Shown one piece after another: positions 17,601-25,545 of a stretch of 64,000 bases of DNA (its first letter is position 1; every line of letters begins with the position of its first letter). The stretch covers positions 310,001-374,000 of the forward strand of contig NZ_CP178208.1 in NCBI RefSeq assembly GCF_047219225.1, in the 5' to 3' direction. Below the pieces are notes generated by a model. That model saw nothing but the letters and a program-made list of their open reading frames with translations. It did not search any database and was not told the DNA's origin. This DNA comes from IMCC45349 sp047219225 (GTDB lineage: Bacteria > Bacteroidota > Bacteroidia > Flavobacteriales > Flavobacteriaceae). The position numbers and the translations under genes are program-made.

Positions 17601-17916
17601 AAAGGATATGGTTAAGAAAATTGATGAAATTATAGCCATATACCTAGGAAAAGAAGACGACAGACAAGGTATTACTAGAAATCCAGAAGTAAATGTAAAC
17701 CAACGTTTAGGAAATGCTGGTTATTATATTGGCTCTCGTCAAAATGGGCTAACAAGTACTGAACATACATTACTAAAACATGCCAAAGATGCTTTGAATG
17801 ATGCATTAGACAAAACAAATACTTTCTTTAAAGAACACTGGAATGCATATCAAGAAACTATGGAAGCATTAGAAACCTCTCCTTTTAAAGAGATAAAGTC
17901 TTTTAAACTTGATTAA
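14668..17916 (+). CDS. secreted VPS10/Asp-box (BNR) propeller protein
   Basis: This large secreted protein has 1082 residues, with a signal peptide of about 19 residues ending in LSAQ. Many Asp-box repeats (S/T-x-D-x-G-x-T-W, such as SLDGGNTWEA, TTDGGKTWNQ, THDGGKTWKK) run from about residue 60 to 720 and predict two stacked sortilin/VPS10-like propellers. PGAP-type pipelines name this family glycosyl hydrolase, yet nothing here shows a glycosidase active site. A Lys-rich linker (about 790-820) separates the propellers from a C-terminal domain with RxRR motifs and helices. No T9SS sorting domain is seen. Substrate and role are unknown; terminator at 17941. Confidence 0.8.
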   Translation: MKKIFSLVMLFCITILSAQEFSMDLVKNMKPRNIGPGGMSGRVTAIDVVLNNPDIMYAGTASGGLWKSTSGGIKWEPIFEKEVTASIGSVAIQQSNPSVIWVGTGEGNPRNSLNGGYGIYKSLDGGNTWEAMGLQKTRHIHRVIIDPTNPDIVYAAAIGSPWGEHPERGVYKTTDGGKTWNQILFANNKTGAAELIMDPTNPNKLIAAMWEHKRDPWFFNSGGEGSGLHITHDGGKTWKKITNEDGFPKGNLGRIGVAIAPNKPNVVYALVESKKNALYKSTDGGLKWRKVNDNMREIGNRPFYYGEIYVDPQNENRLYTIFTYVNVSEDGGNSFNQLMPAYGVDNGVHPDHHAWWIHPNNGQFMIDGNDGGLNITKDGGKTWRFIGNLPVAQFYHINVDNEYPYNVYGGMQDNGSWRGPAYVWRDQGIRNSYWQEISFGDGFDVVPDKDDSRYGWTMSQQGFVSRYDWQTGNNYMVRPTHPKADVQLRFNWNSAINIDPNSNSTIYFGSQFVHKSTDKGETWTIISPDLTTNNPDKLKQSESGGLTMDATGAENHCTILVIEPSTVEKDMLWVGTDDGRVHYTQNGGSTWTEVTQNIKGLPEGSWIPQIKASNKNKGEALLIANDYRRFNYIPYAYRTKDYGKTWERIVDSNDVESYTLSIVEDIEEPNLLFLGTDDGLYISINAGEKWTKWTEGFPTVSIKDLVIQPREHDLVIGTFGRAAWVLDDIRPLRAMAKNNATLNQKLELFSPPTAYQAAYQQPTGSRFGGDALYNGENKNYGAIMSYYVKIDKKKDKAPKEEETSKKKKKKKKTKKEVTNQSDNKTETKTVKWDSLSMNIYDGDRLIRTLKRKAPKESGVYKWTWYMDEKGGDRPSRRIRTRRSEPGGVGVKPGTYKVVMSFGDQTSEEMITVKSDPRIDVSMNSINEVYTASKQLQDMRQTAADAVKQLVESKTIASNYSKKLSKLDKEKYKENIKASKDMVKKIDEIIAIYLGKEDDRQGITRNPEVNVNQRLGNAGYYIGSRQNGLTSTEHTLLKHAKDALNDALDKTNTFFKEHWNAYQETMEALETSPFKEIKSFKLD

Positions 17917-17940
17917 AGTTATTATTTAGAGTAGTAATAA

Positions 17941-17968
17941 AAAAGCACCTGATTAGGTGCTTTTTTTT
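17941..17968 (+). terminator. intrinsic terminator after the Asp-box gene
   Basis: AAAAGCACCT (17941-17950) pairs with AGGTGCTTTT (17955-17964) around loop GATT. The A and T flanks let it work for both converging genes. Confidence 0.88.
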
Positions 17969-17988
17969 ATATCCTTTTTTAAACCAAT

Positions 17989-19722
17989 TTACCTTTTTAT
18001 TATCCTTTTTGTTTTAAGCAAACCTTCTCCATCAGTAATTGTTATAAAATAAACACCTGAATCATTACTTAAATCAATATTTATATTCTTAGTATTGCTA
18101 TATTCTTTATTCATAATCTGCTGTCCTAAAGTATTAGTTATACTAATTGTTATATCCTGATAAACTTTGCCTAAATCCACATTAAAACTTGAATTAGTAG
18201 GATTAGGATAAACTAATATATGTTTACCTTCAACATCACTAACATTTAAAGTACTTCCTTCTACAACGTTTAAAGTTTGATTTGCTGTTACATTAGTAAA
18301 AATATCTTCGGTACCACTTAACCATTTTATTTTAACATAATCTACATACGCATTTGCTCCTAGTCCAAAAAATTCACTTTCAGAATTTTGCGACAAATAA
18401 CCTTCACCACATAAAGTATATCTATATTGTTTATCTCCATTTATAGATATTTCAATAACCGAACCAATACCATCTCGATTACTAACTGTACCTTCTAATT
18501 TTATCTTAAGCCAATTATTAGTTGTAATTGTTTCATTTCTCCATAGAAATAAGTTTTCATTCAAATTATTATTTACAACAATATCTGGCAAACCATCATT
18601 ATTTACATCTCCAATAGCATTTGAATGACTTGGTTTTTCATCACCAACAAATCCAGCATTGTTTGGTATAGAAAATATACCATTTCCATCGTTTTCATAA
18701 AACGCAGCTGATATAAATTGTGGTATTGATCCATCCATGGAACCACTTACATACAAATCTAAATCGGTATCACATTCTGCATCTAAAAAAACTGATCCCC
18801 AACCAAAACTATTAAATATGGTTCCAGAAGGATTAGCTACATCAGTAAATGTACCATCTTGATTATTTTGAAGTAAGGCATTTCCCGAAAAAGTATTTGA
18901 CACATAAATATCAAACCAACCATCATTATTATAATCTCCTATAGTAGTTGACATGGCATCAATTGCCACATCTGTTCCTGTTAGGAATCCAACTTCGGTA
19001 AACGTACTATTTCCATTATTTCTATATAATACATTTGGATTAAATGACTTATCATTAGCAACATAAATATCTTGCCAACCATCATTATCAAAATCAAAAA
19101 AAGCAGCACAAAAAGAAAGATTACTAGTTGTTAAAATGCCCGCAGAATCACTTATATCTGTAAAAGTATTATCTCCATTATTCTTATACAGATAGTTTTG
19201 AGTAGAAAATGTAGTTTCATCCCTATTACTAATAAAAAGATCTAAAAAGCCATTGTTATCTATATCTCCCCAAGAAGAACCATAAGTATATAAATTTGTT
19301 GTAGGTAAACCAGCAATTTCAGTAATGTCAGTAAAGCTTAAGCTTCCGTTATTTTCAAATAATTTAACCCCATTAGTATCGCTAGTAACAAACATGTCTT
19401 TATCACCATCGTTATCAATATCTACCCAATTTATTTGCCTAGTTTGGTAAGGGAAAGAAACATTAAAAGCTTGCTCTACAAATGAGCCATTATTATTACG
19501 GTAAAACTTAATATTATCACCTGCTTGCGAACAAAATGTAATATCATCCCATCCATCATTATCAAAATCGCAGAACGAAATACCATTACCTCCTAAAGTA
19601 GAAACACCAGCATTATCTATTAAACCTAACTCTGAAGCGCGATTTTCAAATTTTATTTGTGAAGTACAAAGCTGAGTTGTTATAATAAAAAATAAGCATA
19701 AATATTTTAGATTACTCAACAC
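17989..19722 (-). CDS. FG-GAP/UnbV (CRTAC1-like) protein with T9SS signal
   Basis: This secreted 577-residue protein starts at a GTG (19720-19722); the next codon is TTG. After a signal peptide come FG-GAP/VCBS repeats with calcium-binding loops of D-x-D-x-D/N-G type (DFDNDGWDD, DIDNDGDKD, DIDNNGFLD, DYNNDGWFD, DVNNDGLPD) from about 50 to 375, expected to form an integrin-like propeller. An ASPIC/UnbV segment follows (GIGSVIEISINGDKQYRY and later GLGANAYVDYVKIKW). The last 75 residues (YPNPTNSSFNVDLG to the end) are a Por/type IX secretion sorting domain, so it is exported across the outer membrane. It begins 12 bp after the Crp/Fnr stop on the same strand, suggesting co-transcription. Confidence 0.88.
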   Translation of the reverse strand: MLSNLKYLCLFFIITTQLCTSQIKFENRASELGLIDNAGVSTLGGNGISFCDFDNDGWDDITFCSQAGDNIKFYRNNNGSFVEQAFNVSFPYQTRQINWVDIDNDGDKDMFVTSDTNGVKLFENNGSLSFTDITEIAGLPTTNLYTYGSSWGDIDNNGFLDLFISNRDETTFSTQNYLYKNNGDNTFTDISDSAGILTTSNLSFCAAFFDFDNDGWQDIYVANDKSFNPNVLYRNNGNSTFTEVGFLTGTDVAIDAMSTTIGDYNNDGWFDIYVSNTFSGNALLQNNQDGTFTDVANPSGTIFNSFGWGSVFLDAECDTDLDLYVSGSMDGSIPQFISAAFYENDGNGIFSIPNNAGFVGDEKPSHSNAIGDVNNDGLPDIVVNNNLNENLFLWRNETITTNNWLKIKLEGTVSNRDGIGSVIEISINGDKQYRYTLCGEGYLSQNSESEFFGLGANAYVDYVKIKWLSGTEDIFTNVTANQTLNVVEGSTLNVSDVEGKHILVYPNPTNSSFNVDLGKVYQDITISITNTLGQQIMNKEYSNTKNINIDLSNDSGVYFITITDGEGLLKTKRIIKR

Positions 19723-19734
19723 AGACCAGATTTA

Positions 19735-20412
19735 TTATTCTATTCTTTTTAAACCTTCAAGGTCTTCAATTTTTATATATTTTCCAACTGTAGAAATAAG
19801 TCCTTCTTTTTTAAGTTGAGAAAGCACTCTAATAGCAGACTCTGTAGCAGTACCAACAATACTAGCAAAATCTTCTCTTGACAACAACACACTTAAAGTA
19901 CCATCTGGATTTGTCCCAAAACTATCATGAATATGAATCAAAGATTCAGCAAGCCTTTGCTTAACAGATTTTTGAGCCATATTAACAATAACTTCATCTG
20001 CCTCTTTTAAGTCATTAGCCATATGCTTCAATACATCAAAAGTAAACTCAGTATTTTTATGTAAATCATCTATAATTTCCTGTCTAGGGATAAAACATAG
20101 CTCCATATCGTTTAAAGCAGTTGCTCTAAGATTGGCACTTTCATTACTAATAATTGAACGTTGTCCCAACAACTCCCCTTTTACAACAAGCTTTACAATT
20201 TGATCTTTACCATTTGCACTTAACTTTGTGAGTTTACAAATACCATCTCTAACACAATAAACTCCATTTAAGGTTTCACCTTCTTCAAAGATTACCTCAC
20301 CTTTTTTTATATATTTAGAAGTTTTGCAGTTAGAAATCTTAACTAATTCATCCTTTGTTAAAGCCTTCAAAGAATTGAACTGTCTGATTATGCATTGTTC
20401 ACATTTACCCAT
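19735..20412 (-). CDS. Crp/Fnr-family transcriptional regulator
   Basis: This 225-residue regulator has a cyclic-nucleotide-like sensor fold (KKGEVIFEEGETLNGVYCV, about 36-54), a dimer helix and a C-terminal Crp-type HTH containing SREDFASIVGTATESAIRVL (about 173-192). The N-terminus has C4 and C7 (CEQC), with further Cys at 29, 53, 59 and near 109. That resembles the Cys-rich N-terminus of oxygen-sensing FNR (which uses C20, C23, C29 and C122), but whether this protein holds a cluster is not shown. It is divergent from the cbb3 oxidase locus, and four matching sites lie before ccoI, ccoS, hemN and tonB. It is the best candidate for their regulator. Confidence 0.9.
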   Translation of the reverse strand: MGKCEQCIIRQFNSLKALTKDELVKISNCKTSKYIKKGEVIFEEGETLNGVYCVRDGICKLTKLSANGKDQIVKLVVKGELLGQRSIISNESANLRATALNDMELCFIPRQEIIDDLHKNTEFTFDVLKHMANDLKEADEVIVNMAQKSVKQRLAESLIHIHDSFGTNPDGTLSVLLSREDFASIVGTATESAIRVLSQLKKEGLISTVGKYIKIEDLEGLKRIE

Positions 20413-20448
20413 ACTATAAATTGTTGCTTTTGTAAAAATAAATAAAAC

Positions 20449-20462
20449 ATGACAATTATCAT
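20449..20462 (+). promoter_or_regulatory. Fnr-like box in front of ccoI
   Basis: ATGACAATTATCAT is a near-perfect dyad of the 5-4-5 FNR type. Its centre (20455.5) is 36.5 bp from the last base of GAGTTTTG (20485-20492), a 7/8 match to TAnnTTTG. That puts the box near -41.5, the class II activation position. It is also 37-50 bp before the crp/fnr start on the other strand, so autoregulation is possible. Confidence 0.65.
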
Positions 20463-20518
20463 ATTTTATTTTAACACATTTTTAGAGTTTTGCACTAGGT
20501 ATAAATGAGCAAATAATT

Positions 20519-22894
20519 ATGGAGCATAAATCATGTTTCCACTGTGGACTAGATTGTGAATCTTCTCCTATAATCTATGACGAAAAAAACTTTTGTTGTA
20601 GCGGTTGTAAAACTGTCTACGAGATTTTCTCTGTCAATGATTTAACATGCTATTACGACTTACAAAACGCTCCAGGAGCAACACCTCGTGAATTAAATGG
20701 TAAATACGATTTTTTAGACAATGAGAAAATTGTAGACAAACTACTTGAGTTTAATGATGGTAGCACTAAAATAATCACCCTATACATTCCACATATACAC
20801 TGTAGTTCTTGTATATGGATTTTAGAGAACTTAAATAAGTTACAAAAACATGTAAGTGCTTCTCTAGTTAATTTTGGAAAGAAAACTGTTAGAATCACTT
20901 TTAATGGAGATAAATTATCTGTAAAGGAACTAGTAACATTACTTAATAATATTGGTTACGAACCATATATAAGCCTTGAAGATTTTGAAACAGGTAAAAA
21001 TAAAACTGATAGATCTTTAATTTACAAACTTGGAATAGCTGGTTTTGCTTTTGGAAATGTTATGTTTTTATCTTTTCCTGAGTATTTTCAAGTTGAAGGA
21101 TTTTGGTTAGAAAAATACAAACATGTTTTTAGATGGTTAATGTTTGCCTTTTCATTACCTGTAGTTTTTTATGCAGGAAAAGATTATTTTATTTCTGCAT
21201 ATAAAGGACTTCGCTCTAAAATACTAAACATTGATGTACCAATTGCACTAGGGGTTTTAGTGTTATTTTTAAGAAGTACTGCCGAAATTGTTTTGGATAT
21301 TGGTACTGGCTTCTTTGATAGCTTAACAGGCTTGGTTTTCTTTTTATTATTAGGAAGGTTTTTTCAACAAAAAACATATGCCTTTCTATCATTTGAAAGA
21401 GACTACAAATCTTACTTTCCTATAGGAGTAACAAAAATAACAGCAAATGGAAATGAAGAGTCCATCCAAGTTTATGATATCAAAAAGGGGGATAGATTAC
21501 TTATAAGAAACGAAGAATTAATTCCTGTTGATTGTATTTTAATAAAAGGAGATGCTAGAATTGATTATAGCTTTGTTACTGGAGAATCTGAAGCTATAAG
21601 TAAGAAGTCTGGTGATAAATTATTTGCTGGCGGAAAACAACTAAATGGTGTTATTGAAATTGAAGTTCTAAAATCGGTAGAACAAAGCTATCTTACTCAA
21701 TTATGGAGTAATGATGTGTTTAAAACCAATAAAGAAGACGCTTTTACGACTCTAACAAATAAGATTAGTAAAAACTTCACCATTGCTGTTTTATTAATAG
21801 CTGTTATTTCTACCTCATTCTGGTTATTTAATGACTCGACTAAAGCTTTAAATGTTTTTACAGCTGTACTAATAATAGCTTGCCCTTGTGCAATAGCATT
21901 ATCTGCTCCTTTTACTTTAGGAAACTTGCTAAGGATATTTGGAAAGAAAAAATTCTATTTAAAAAACGCAAGTGTTATTGAGCAACTAGCCAAAATAAAC
22001 ACCATTATTTTTGATAAAACAGGAACAATCACTGCTAATGCAGAAACATCAATTAATTACGATGGACAAGAATTATCAAAAGAAGAAAAAGAAATTTTAA
22101 AAAGCACACTACGTGGCTCTAATCATCCACTAAGTCGATCACTTTATAATATATTAGAACAAAATAATATTATTACACTTGATAACTATCAAGAACATTT
22201 AGGTAAAGGAATTGAAGCCAATTATGGTAATCGAAAAATAAAAGTAGGTTCAGCCGAATTTGTTGGGCTTTCTACTACTCCATCAACATTAAACACAACA
22301 GTACACATAAGTACTGATAATGAATATAAAGGAAAGTTCACTTTTTACAATGCTTATAGAAAAGGAATTTCACAATTATTTAATAACTTTAAAACAAATT
22401 ATGATTTAGCAATTTTATCTGGTGATAATGAAGGAGAGAAAGATAATCTTAAAAAGTTATTACCTACAAAAACTAAATTATTATTCAATCAAAAACCTGA
22501 TGATAAGTTAGAGTATATTAAATATCATCAAACACAAGATGCCAACGTACTTATGGTTGGAGATGGATTAAATGATGCAGGTGCACTAGCCCAAAGTAAT
22601 GTTGGTATTGCAATATCAGAGAATGTTAATGTATTTTCTCCAGCATGTGACGCTATTTTAGATGCTAGTAAGTTTAATCAACTATACAAATACATTACAG
22701 CTTCTAAGTCAGCAATAAAAATTATTAAGTGGAGTTTCGTACTCTCATTTATATATAATGTTATAGGATTATATTTTGCAGTCACTGGTCAATTAGCTCC
22801 AGTTATTGCCGCAATATTAATGCCTTTAAGTTCCATTAGCATTGTTGTATTTACAACAATTGCCACTAATTTTTTAGGAAAGAAATTAGAATGA
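20519..22894 (+). CDS. ccoI: copper-transporting P-type ATPase for cbb3 oxidase
   Basis: This 791-residue P1B-type ATPase is of the CcoI/FixI kind, which delivers copper across the inner membrane for assembly of cytochrome cbb3. It opens with a Cys-rich metal-binding domain (CFHCGLDC and CCSGCKTVYEIF). An HMA domain with HCSSCIW (about 97-103) follows, then membrane helices and the transport motif ACPCAIALSAP (CPC about 455-457). The phosphorylation motif is DKTGTIT (D about 499), and the hinge is GDGLNDAGAL. The first gene of the cco locus; an Fnr-like box lies 57 bp upstream. ccoS follows after 83 bp with its own box. Confidence 0.93.
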   Translation: MEHKSCFHCGLDCESSPIIYDEKNFCCSGCKTVYEIFSVNDLTCYYDLQNAPGATPRELNGKYDFLDNEKIVDKLLEFNDGSTKIITLYIPHIHCSSCIWILENLNKLQKHVSASLVNFGKKTVRITFNGDKLSVKELVTLLNNIGYEPYISLEDFETGKNKTDRSLIYKLGIAGFAFGNVMFLSFPEYFQVEGFWLEKYKHVFRWLMFAFSLPVVFYAGKDYFISAYKGLRSKILNIDVPIALGVLVLFLRSTAEIVLDIGTGFFDSLTGLVFFLLLGRFFQQKTYAFLSFERDYKSYFPIGVTKITANGNEESIQVYDIKKGDRLLIRNEELIPVDCILIKGDARIDYSFVTGESEAISKKSGDKLFAGGKQLNGVIEIEVLKSVEQSYLTQLWSNDVFKTNKEDAFTTLTNKISKNFTIAVLLIAVISTSFWLFNDSTKALNVFTAVLIIACPCAIALSAPFTLGNLLRIFGKKKFYLKNASVIEQLAKINTIIFDKTGTITANAETSINYDGQELSKEEKEILKSTLRGSNHPLSRSLYNILEQNNIITLDNYQEHLGKGIEANYGNRKIKVGSAEFVGLSTTPSTLNTTVHISTDNEYKGKFTFYNAYRKGISQLFNNFKTNYDLAILSGDNEGEKDNLKKLLPTKTKLLFNQKPDDKLEYIKYHQTQDANVLMVGDGLNDAGALAQSNVGIAISENVNVFSPACDAILDASKFNQLYKYITASKSAIKIIKWSFVLSFIYNVIGLYFAVTGQLAPVIAAILMPLSSISIVVFTTIATNFLGKKLE

Positions 22895-22910
22895 TTAAAA
22901 ATAGACTAAT

Positions 22911-22924
22911 ATGACATTTGTCAT
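22911..22924 (+). promoter_or_regulatory. Fnr-like box in front of ccoS-ccoNOQP
   Basis: ATGACATTTGTCAT is a perfect 5-4-5 dyad, extending outward to AT...AT. Its centre (22917.5) is 36.5 bp from the end of TAATTTTG (22947-22954), a full TAnnTTTG match. The spacing is the same as at ccoI, hemN and tonB. Confidence 0.75.
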
Positions 22925-22946
22925 ATTTTAGAACAACACATGAGAG

Positions 22947-22954
22947 TAATTTTG
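22947..22954 (+). promoter_or_regulatory. -7 element of the ccoS-ccoNOQP operon
   Basis: TAATTTTG matches TAnnTTTG exactly and lies 24 bp before the ccoS ATG, immediately downstream of the Fnr-like box. Confidence 0.65.
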
Positions 22955-22977
22955 AAGTCTGATAACTTAAAATAGGT

Positions 22978-23163
22978 ATGAGTGTCATTTACGTTTTACT
23001 AGCAATAAGCATATTGGTTGCTATTGTCTTTTTTATTGTTTTTGTAATAGCAGTAAAAAACGGACAATACGACGATAGTTATACGCCTTCAGTAAGAATA
23101 TTATTTGAAGACGAAATCATAAAAAATAAATCTGAAAATTCAATACTAACCAAAAAAGACTAA
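22978..23163 (+). CDS. ccoS: cbb3-type oxidase assembly protein CcoS
   Basis: This 61-residue single-pass membrane protein has a hydrophobic N-terminal helix (about 3-26) and a short acidic tail containing GQYDDSYTPSVRILFEDE, which is characteristic of CcoS. CcoS is required for cofactor insertion into cbb3 oxidase. It sits 11 bp before ccoNO. Confidence 0.9.
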   Translation: MSVIYVLLAISILVAIVFFIVFVIAVKNGQYDDSYTPSVRILFEDEIIKNKSENSILTKKD

Positions 23164-23174
23164 TACAAACAATT

Positions 23175-25343
23175 ATGGAAATGCAACAGTTTTATTACGA
23201 TAATAAAATCGTTAAAAAGTTCATCTACGCAACCATACTTTGGGGAGTTGTCGGGATGTTAGTAGGTCTCCTACTAGCGTTCATGTTTATGTTCCCTAAC
23301 TTAACAGATGGCGTATCATGGCTTAGTTTTGGTCGTTTAAGACCTTTACATACAAATGCAGTAATTTTTGCCTTTGTAGGTAACGCAATTTTTGCAGGTG
23401 TTTACTACTCATCGCAACGATTGCTTAAAGCTAGAATGTTTAGCGACTTATTAAGTAAAATCAACTTTTGGGGTTGGCAATTAATTATTGTTGGCGCTGC
23501 TATTACTTTACCTTTAGGTTACACAACTTCTAAAGAATATGCCGAATTAGAATGGCCATTTGATATTGCCATTGCATTAATTTGGGTAGTTTTTGGTTGG
23601 AACCTTATTGGTACAATTCTAAAAAGAAGACAACGTCACTTATACGTTGCTATTTGGTTTTATTTAGCAACTTTCGTTACTGTTGCAGTACTGCATATTT
23701 TTAATAGTTTAGAATTGCCTGTAAGCGCAATGAAAAGTTATTCTGTTTATGCTGGTGTACAAGATGCCTTAGTACAATGGTGGTATGGACATAATGCAGT
23801 TGCATTTTTCCTTACAACTCCTTTCTTAGGTTTAATGTATTATTTTGTACCTAAAGCAGCAAACAGACCTGTTTACTCATATAGACTTTCTATAGTACAC
23901 TTCTGGTCGCTAATATTCATCTATATTTGGGCAGGACCTCACCACTTATTATATACGGCACTTCCTGATTGGGCTCAAAACCTTGGGGTAACATTCTCTA
24001 TAATGTTATTAATGCCATCTTGGGGAGGTATGATTAATGGTTTATTAACACTTCGTGGTGCTTGGGATAAAGTTCGTACAGATCCGGTTTTAAAATTCAT
24101 GGTAGTTGCAATTACTGGTTATGGTATGGCTACTTTTGAAGGACCAACTTTATCACTTAAAAACGTTAATGCAATTGCTCACTTTACTGATTGGATTATT
24201 GCTCACGTACACGTTGGTGCCTTAGCTTGGAATGGTTTCTTAACCTTCGGTATGATTTATTGGTTAGTACCAAGAATGTTTAAAACTAAACTACATTCAG
24301 TTCCATTAGCGAATTTACATTTCTGGATAGGAACTTTAGGTATCATTATGTATGCTTTACCAATGTATGTTGCTGGATTTACACAAGCTAGTATGTGGAA
24401 ACAGTTTAATCCAGACGGAACATTAGTTTATGGTAACTTCTTAGAAACTGTTACTGAAATTATGCCAATGTATTGGATGCGTGCCATTGGAGGAACATTA
24501 TTTGTTGTTGGTATGTTAATATTAGTTTACAACATTATACTTACAGTTAAATCTGGTAGTGCTGTTGAAGACGAATTAGCTGAAGCTCCTGCTTTAAAGC
24601 GTGTATCTAAAAAGCGTTTAGCTGGTGAAGGATGGCATACTTGGATTGAGCGTAAGCCAATACAATTAACCATTTTAGCTACTATAACAATATTAATTGG
24701 TGGTATTATTCAAATTGTACCTACCATTATGGTAAAATCAAATATACCTACAATCTCTAGTGTTCAACCTTACACACCATTAGAATTAGAAGGTAGAGAT
24801 ATTTATATACGTGAAGGATGTAATACATGTCACTCGCAAATGATTCGTCCATTCCGTTCAGAAGTAGAACGTTATGGCGAATATTCAAAAGCTGGAGAAT
24901 TTGTTTACGATCATCCATTCCTTTGGGGATCAAAACGTACAGGACCAGACTTACATAGAATTGGTGGTAAATACTCTGATAACTGGCACCTTAACCACAT
25001 GTATGACCCACAAAGTACTTCATCTGGTTCAATCATGCCACGTTACCCTTGGCTAATTAGCAATGAGTTAGATAAGTCATTAACTAAATCTAAAATGGAA
25101 GTAATGGTTACACTTGGTGTTCCTTACTCTGAAGAAGATATCGCAAATGCTCAAGAAAATATGTTAGCACAAGGTACACAGATAGAGAAAAATCTTTATG
25201 CTGACCCTGATTTTGCTGAAACATATGAGTCTGATAAAGCAAATGGTGGTGCAGATTTTGTTGAAATGAGAAATAGAGAAATTGTAGCACTTATAGCTTA
25301 CCTACAACGCTTAGGTACAGATATTAAAGTAGCTCAAGAATAA
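23175..25343 (+). CDS. ccoN: cbb3 oxidase fused subunits I/II (CcoN-CcoO)
   Basis: This 722-residue fusion combines the catalytic haem-copper subunit CcoN (residues about 1-480, twelve or so membrane helices, with conserved His motifs such as LRPLHTNAVIFAF, WWYGHNAVAFFL and HVHVGALAW) with the monohaem subunit CcoO (about 510-722; CNTCH at about 549-553, then SQMIRPFRSEVERYG). Oxygen is reduced to water with proton pumping at low oxygen tension. The fusion is usual for Bacteroidota; in Proteobacteria the two subunits are separate genes. It is flanked by ccoS and ccoQ. Confidence 0.95.
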   Translation: MEMQQFYYDNKIVKKFIYATILWGVVGMLVGLLLAFMFMFPNLTDGVSWLSFGRLRPLHTNAVIFAFVGNAIFAGVYYSSQRLLKARMFSDLLSKINFWGWQLIIVGAAITLPLGYTTSKEYAELEWPFDIAIALIWVVFGWNLIGTILKRRQRHLYVAIWFYLATFVTVAVLHIFNSLELPVSAMKSYSVYAGVQDALVQWWYGHNAVAFFLTTPFLGLMYYFVPKAANRPVYSYRLSIVHFWSLIFIYIWAGPHHLLYTALPDWAQNLGVTFSIMLLMPSWGGMINGLLTLRGAWDKVRTDPVLKFMVVAITGYGMATFEGPTLSLKNVNAIAHFTDWIIAHVHVGALAWNGFLTFGMIYWLVPRMFKTKLHSVPLANLHFWIGTLGIIMYALPMYVAGFTQASMWKQFNPDGTLVYGNFLETVTEIMPMYWMRAIGGTLFVVGMLILVYNIILTVKSGSAVEDELAEAPALKRVSKKRLAGEGWHTWIERKPIQLTILATITILIGGIIQIVPTIMVKSNIPTISSVQPYTPLELEGRDIYIREGCNTCHSQMIRPFRSEVERYGEYSKAGEFVYDHPFLWGSKRTGPDLHRIGGKYSDNWHLNHMYDPQSTSSGSIMPRYPWLISNELDKSLTKSKMEVMVTLGVPYSEEDIANAQENMLAQGTQIEKNLYADPDFAETYESDKANGGADFVEMRNREIVALIAYLQRLGTDIKVAQE

Positions 25344-25359
25344 CCTTTAAAAGAGAATC

Positions 25360-25545
25360 ATGTTAAAATATATAAAAAATCATATGGAGAGCATGTCAGA
25401 TGTAGAGGTATATCCTATCATCTCTCTTTTAATATTTTTCATCTTTTTTGTTGTGCTAACTTGGTGGGTTATGACAGCAAAGAAAGATTACATAAAAACT
25501 GTTAGTAATATTCCTTTAGACAACCAAAACGACAATACATTATGA
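25360..25545 (+). CDS. ccoQ: CcoQ-like small cbb3 subunit
   Basis: This 61-residue protein has one membrane helix (about 19-39, with TWWVMTAKKDY at its cytosolic end). Size, topology and place between CcoNO and CcoP fit CcoQ, which stabilises the complex; the sequence itself is poorly conserved. Its stop overlaps the ccoP start by 4 bp, so translation is probably coupled. Confidence 0.8.
   Translation: MLKYIKNHMESMSDVEVYPIISLLIFFIFFVVLTWWVMTAKKDYIKTVSNIPLDNQNDNTL

Noticed and set aside
14668..17916. Glycosidase (sialidase) function for the Asp-box protein
   Set aside because: Asp-boxes are structural. I could not find the sialidase Arg triad or FRIP motif, and the double propeller fits VPS10-like proteins better.
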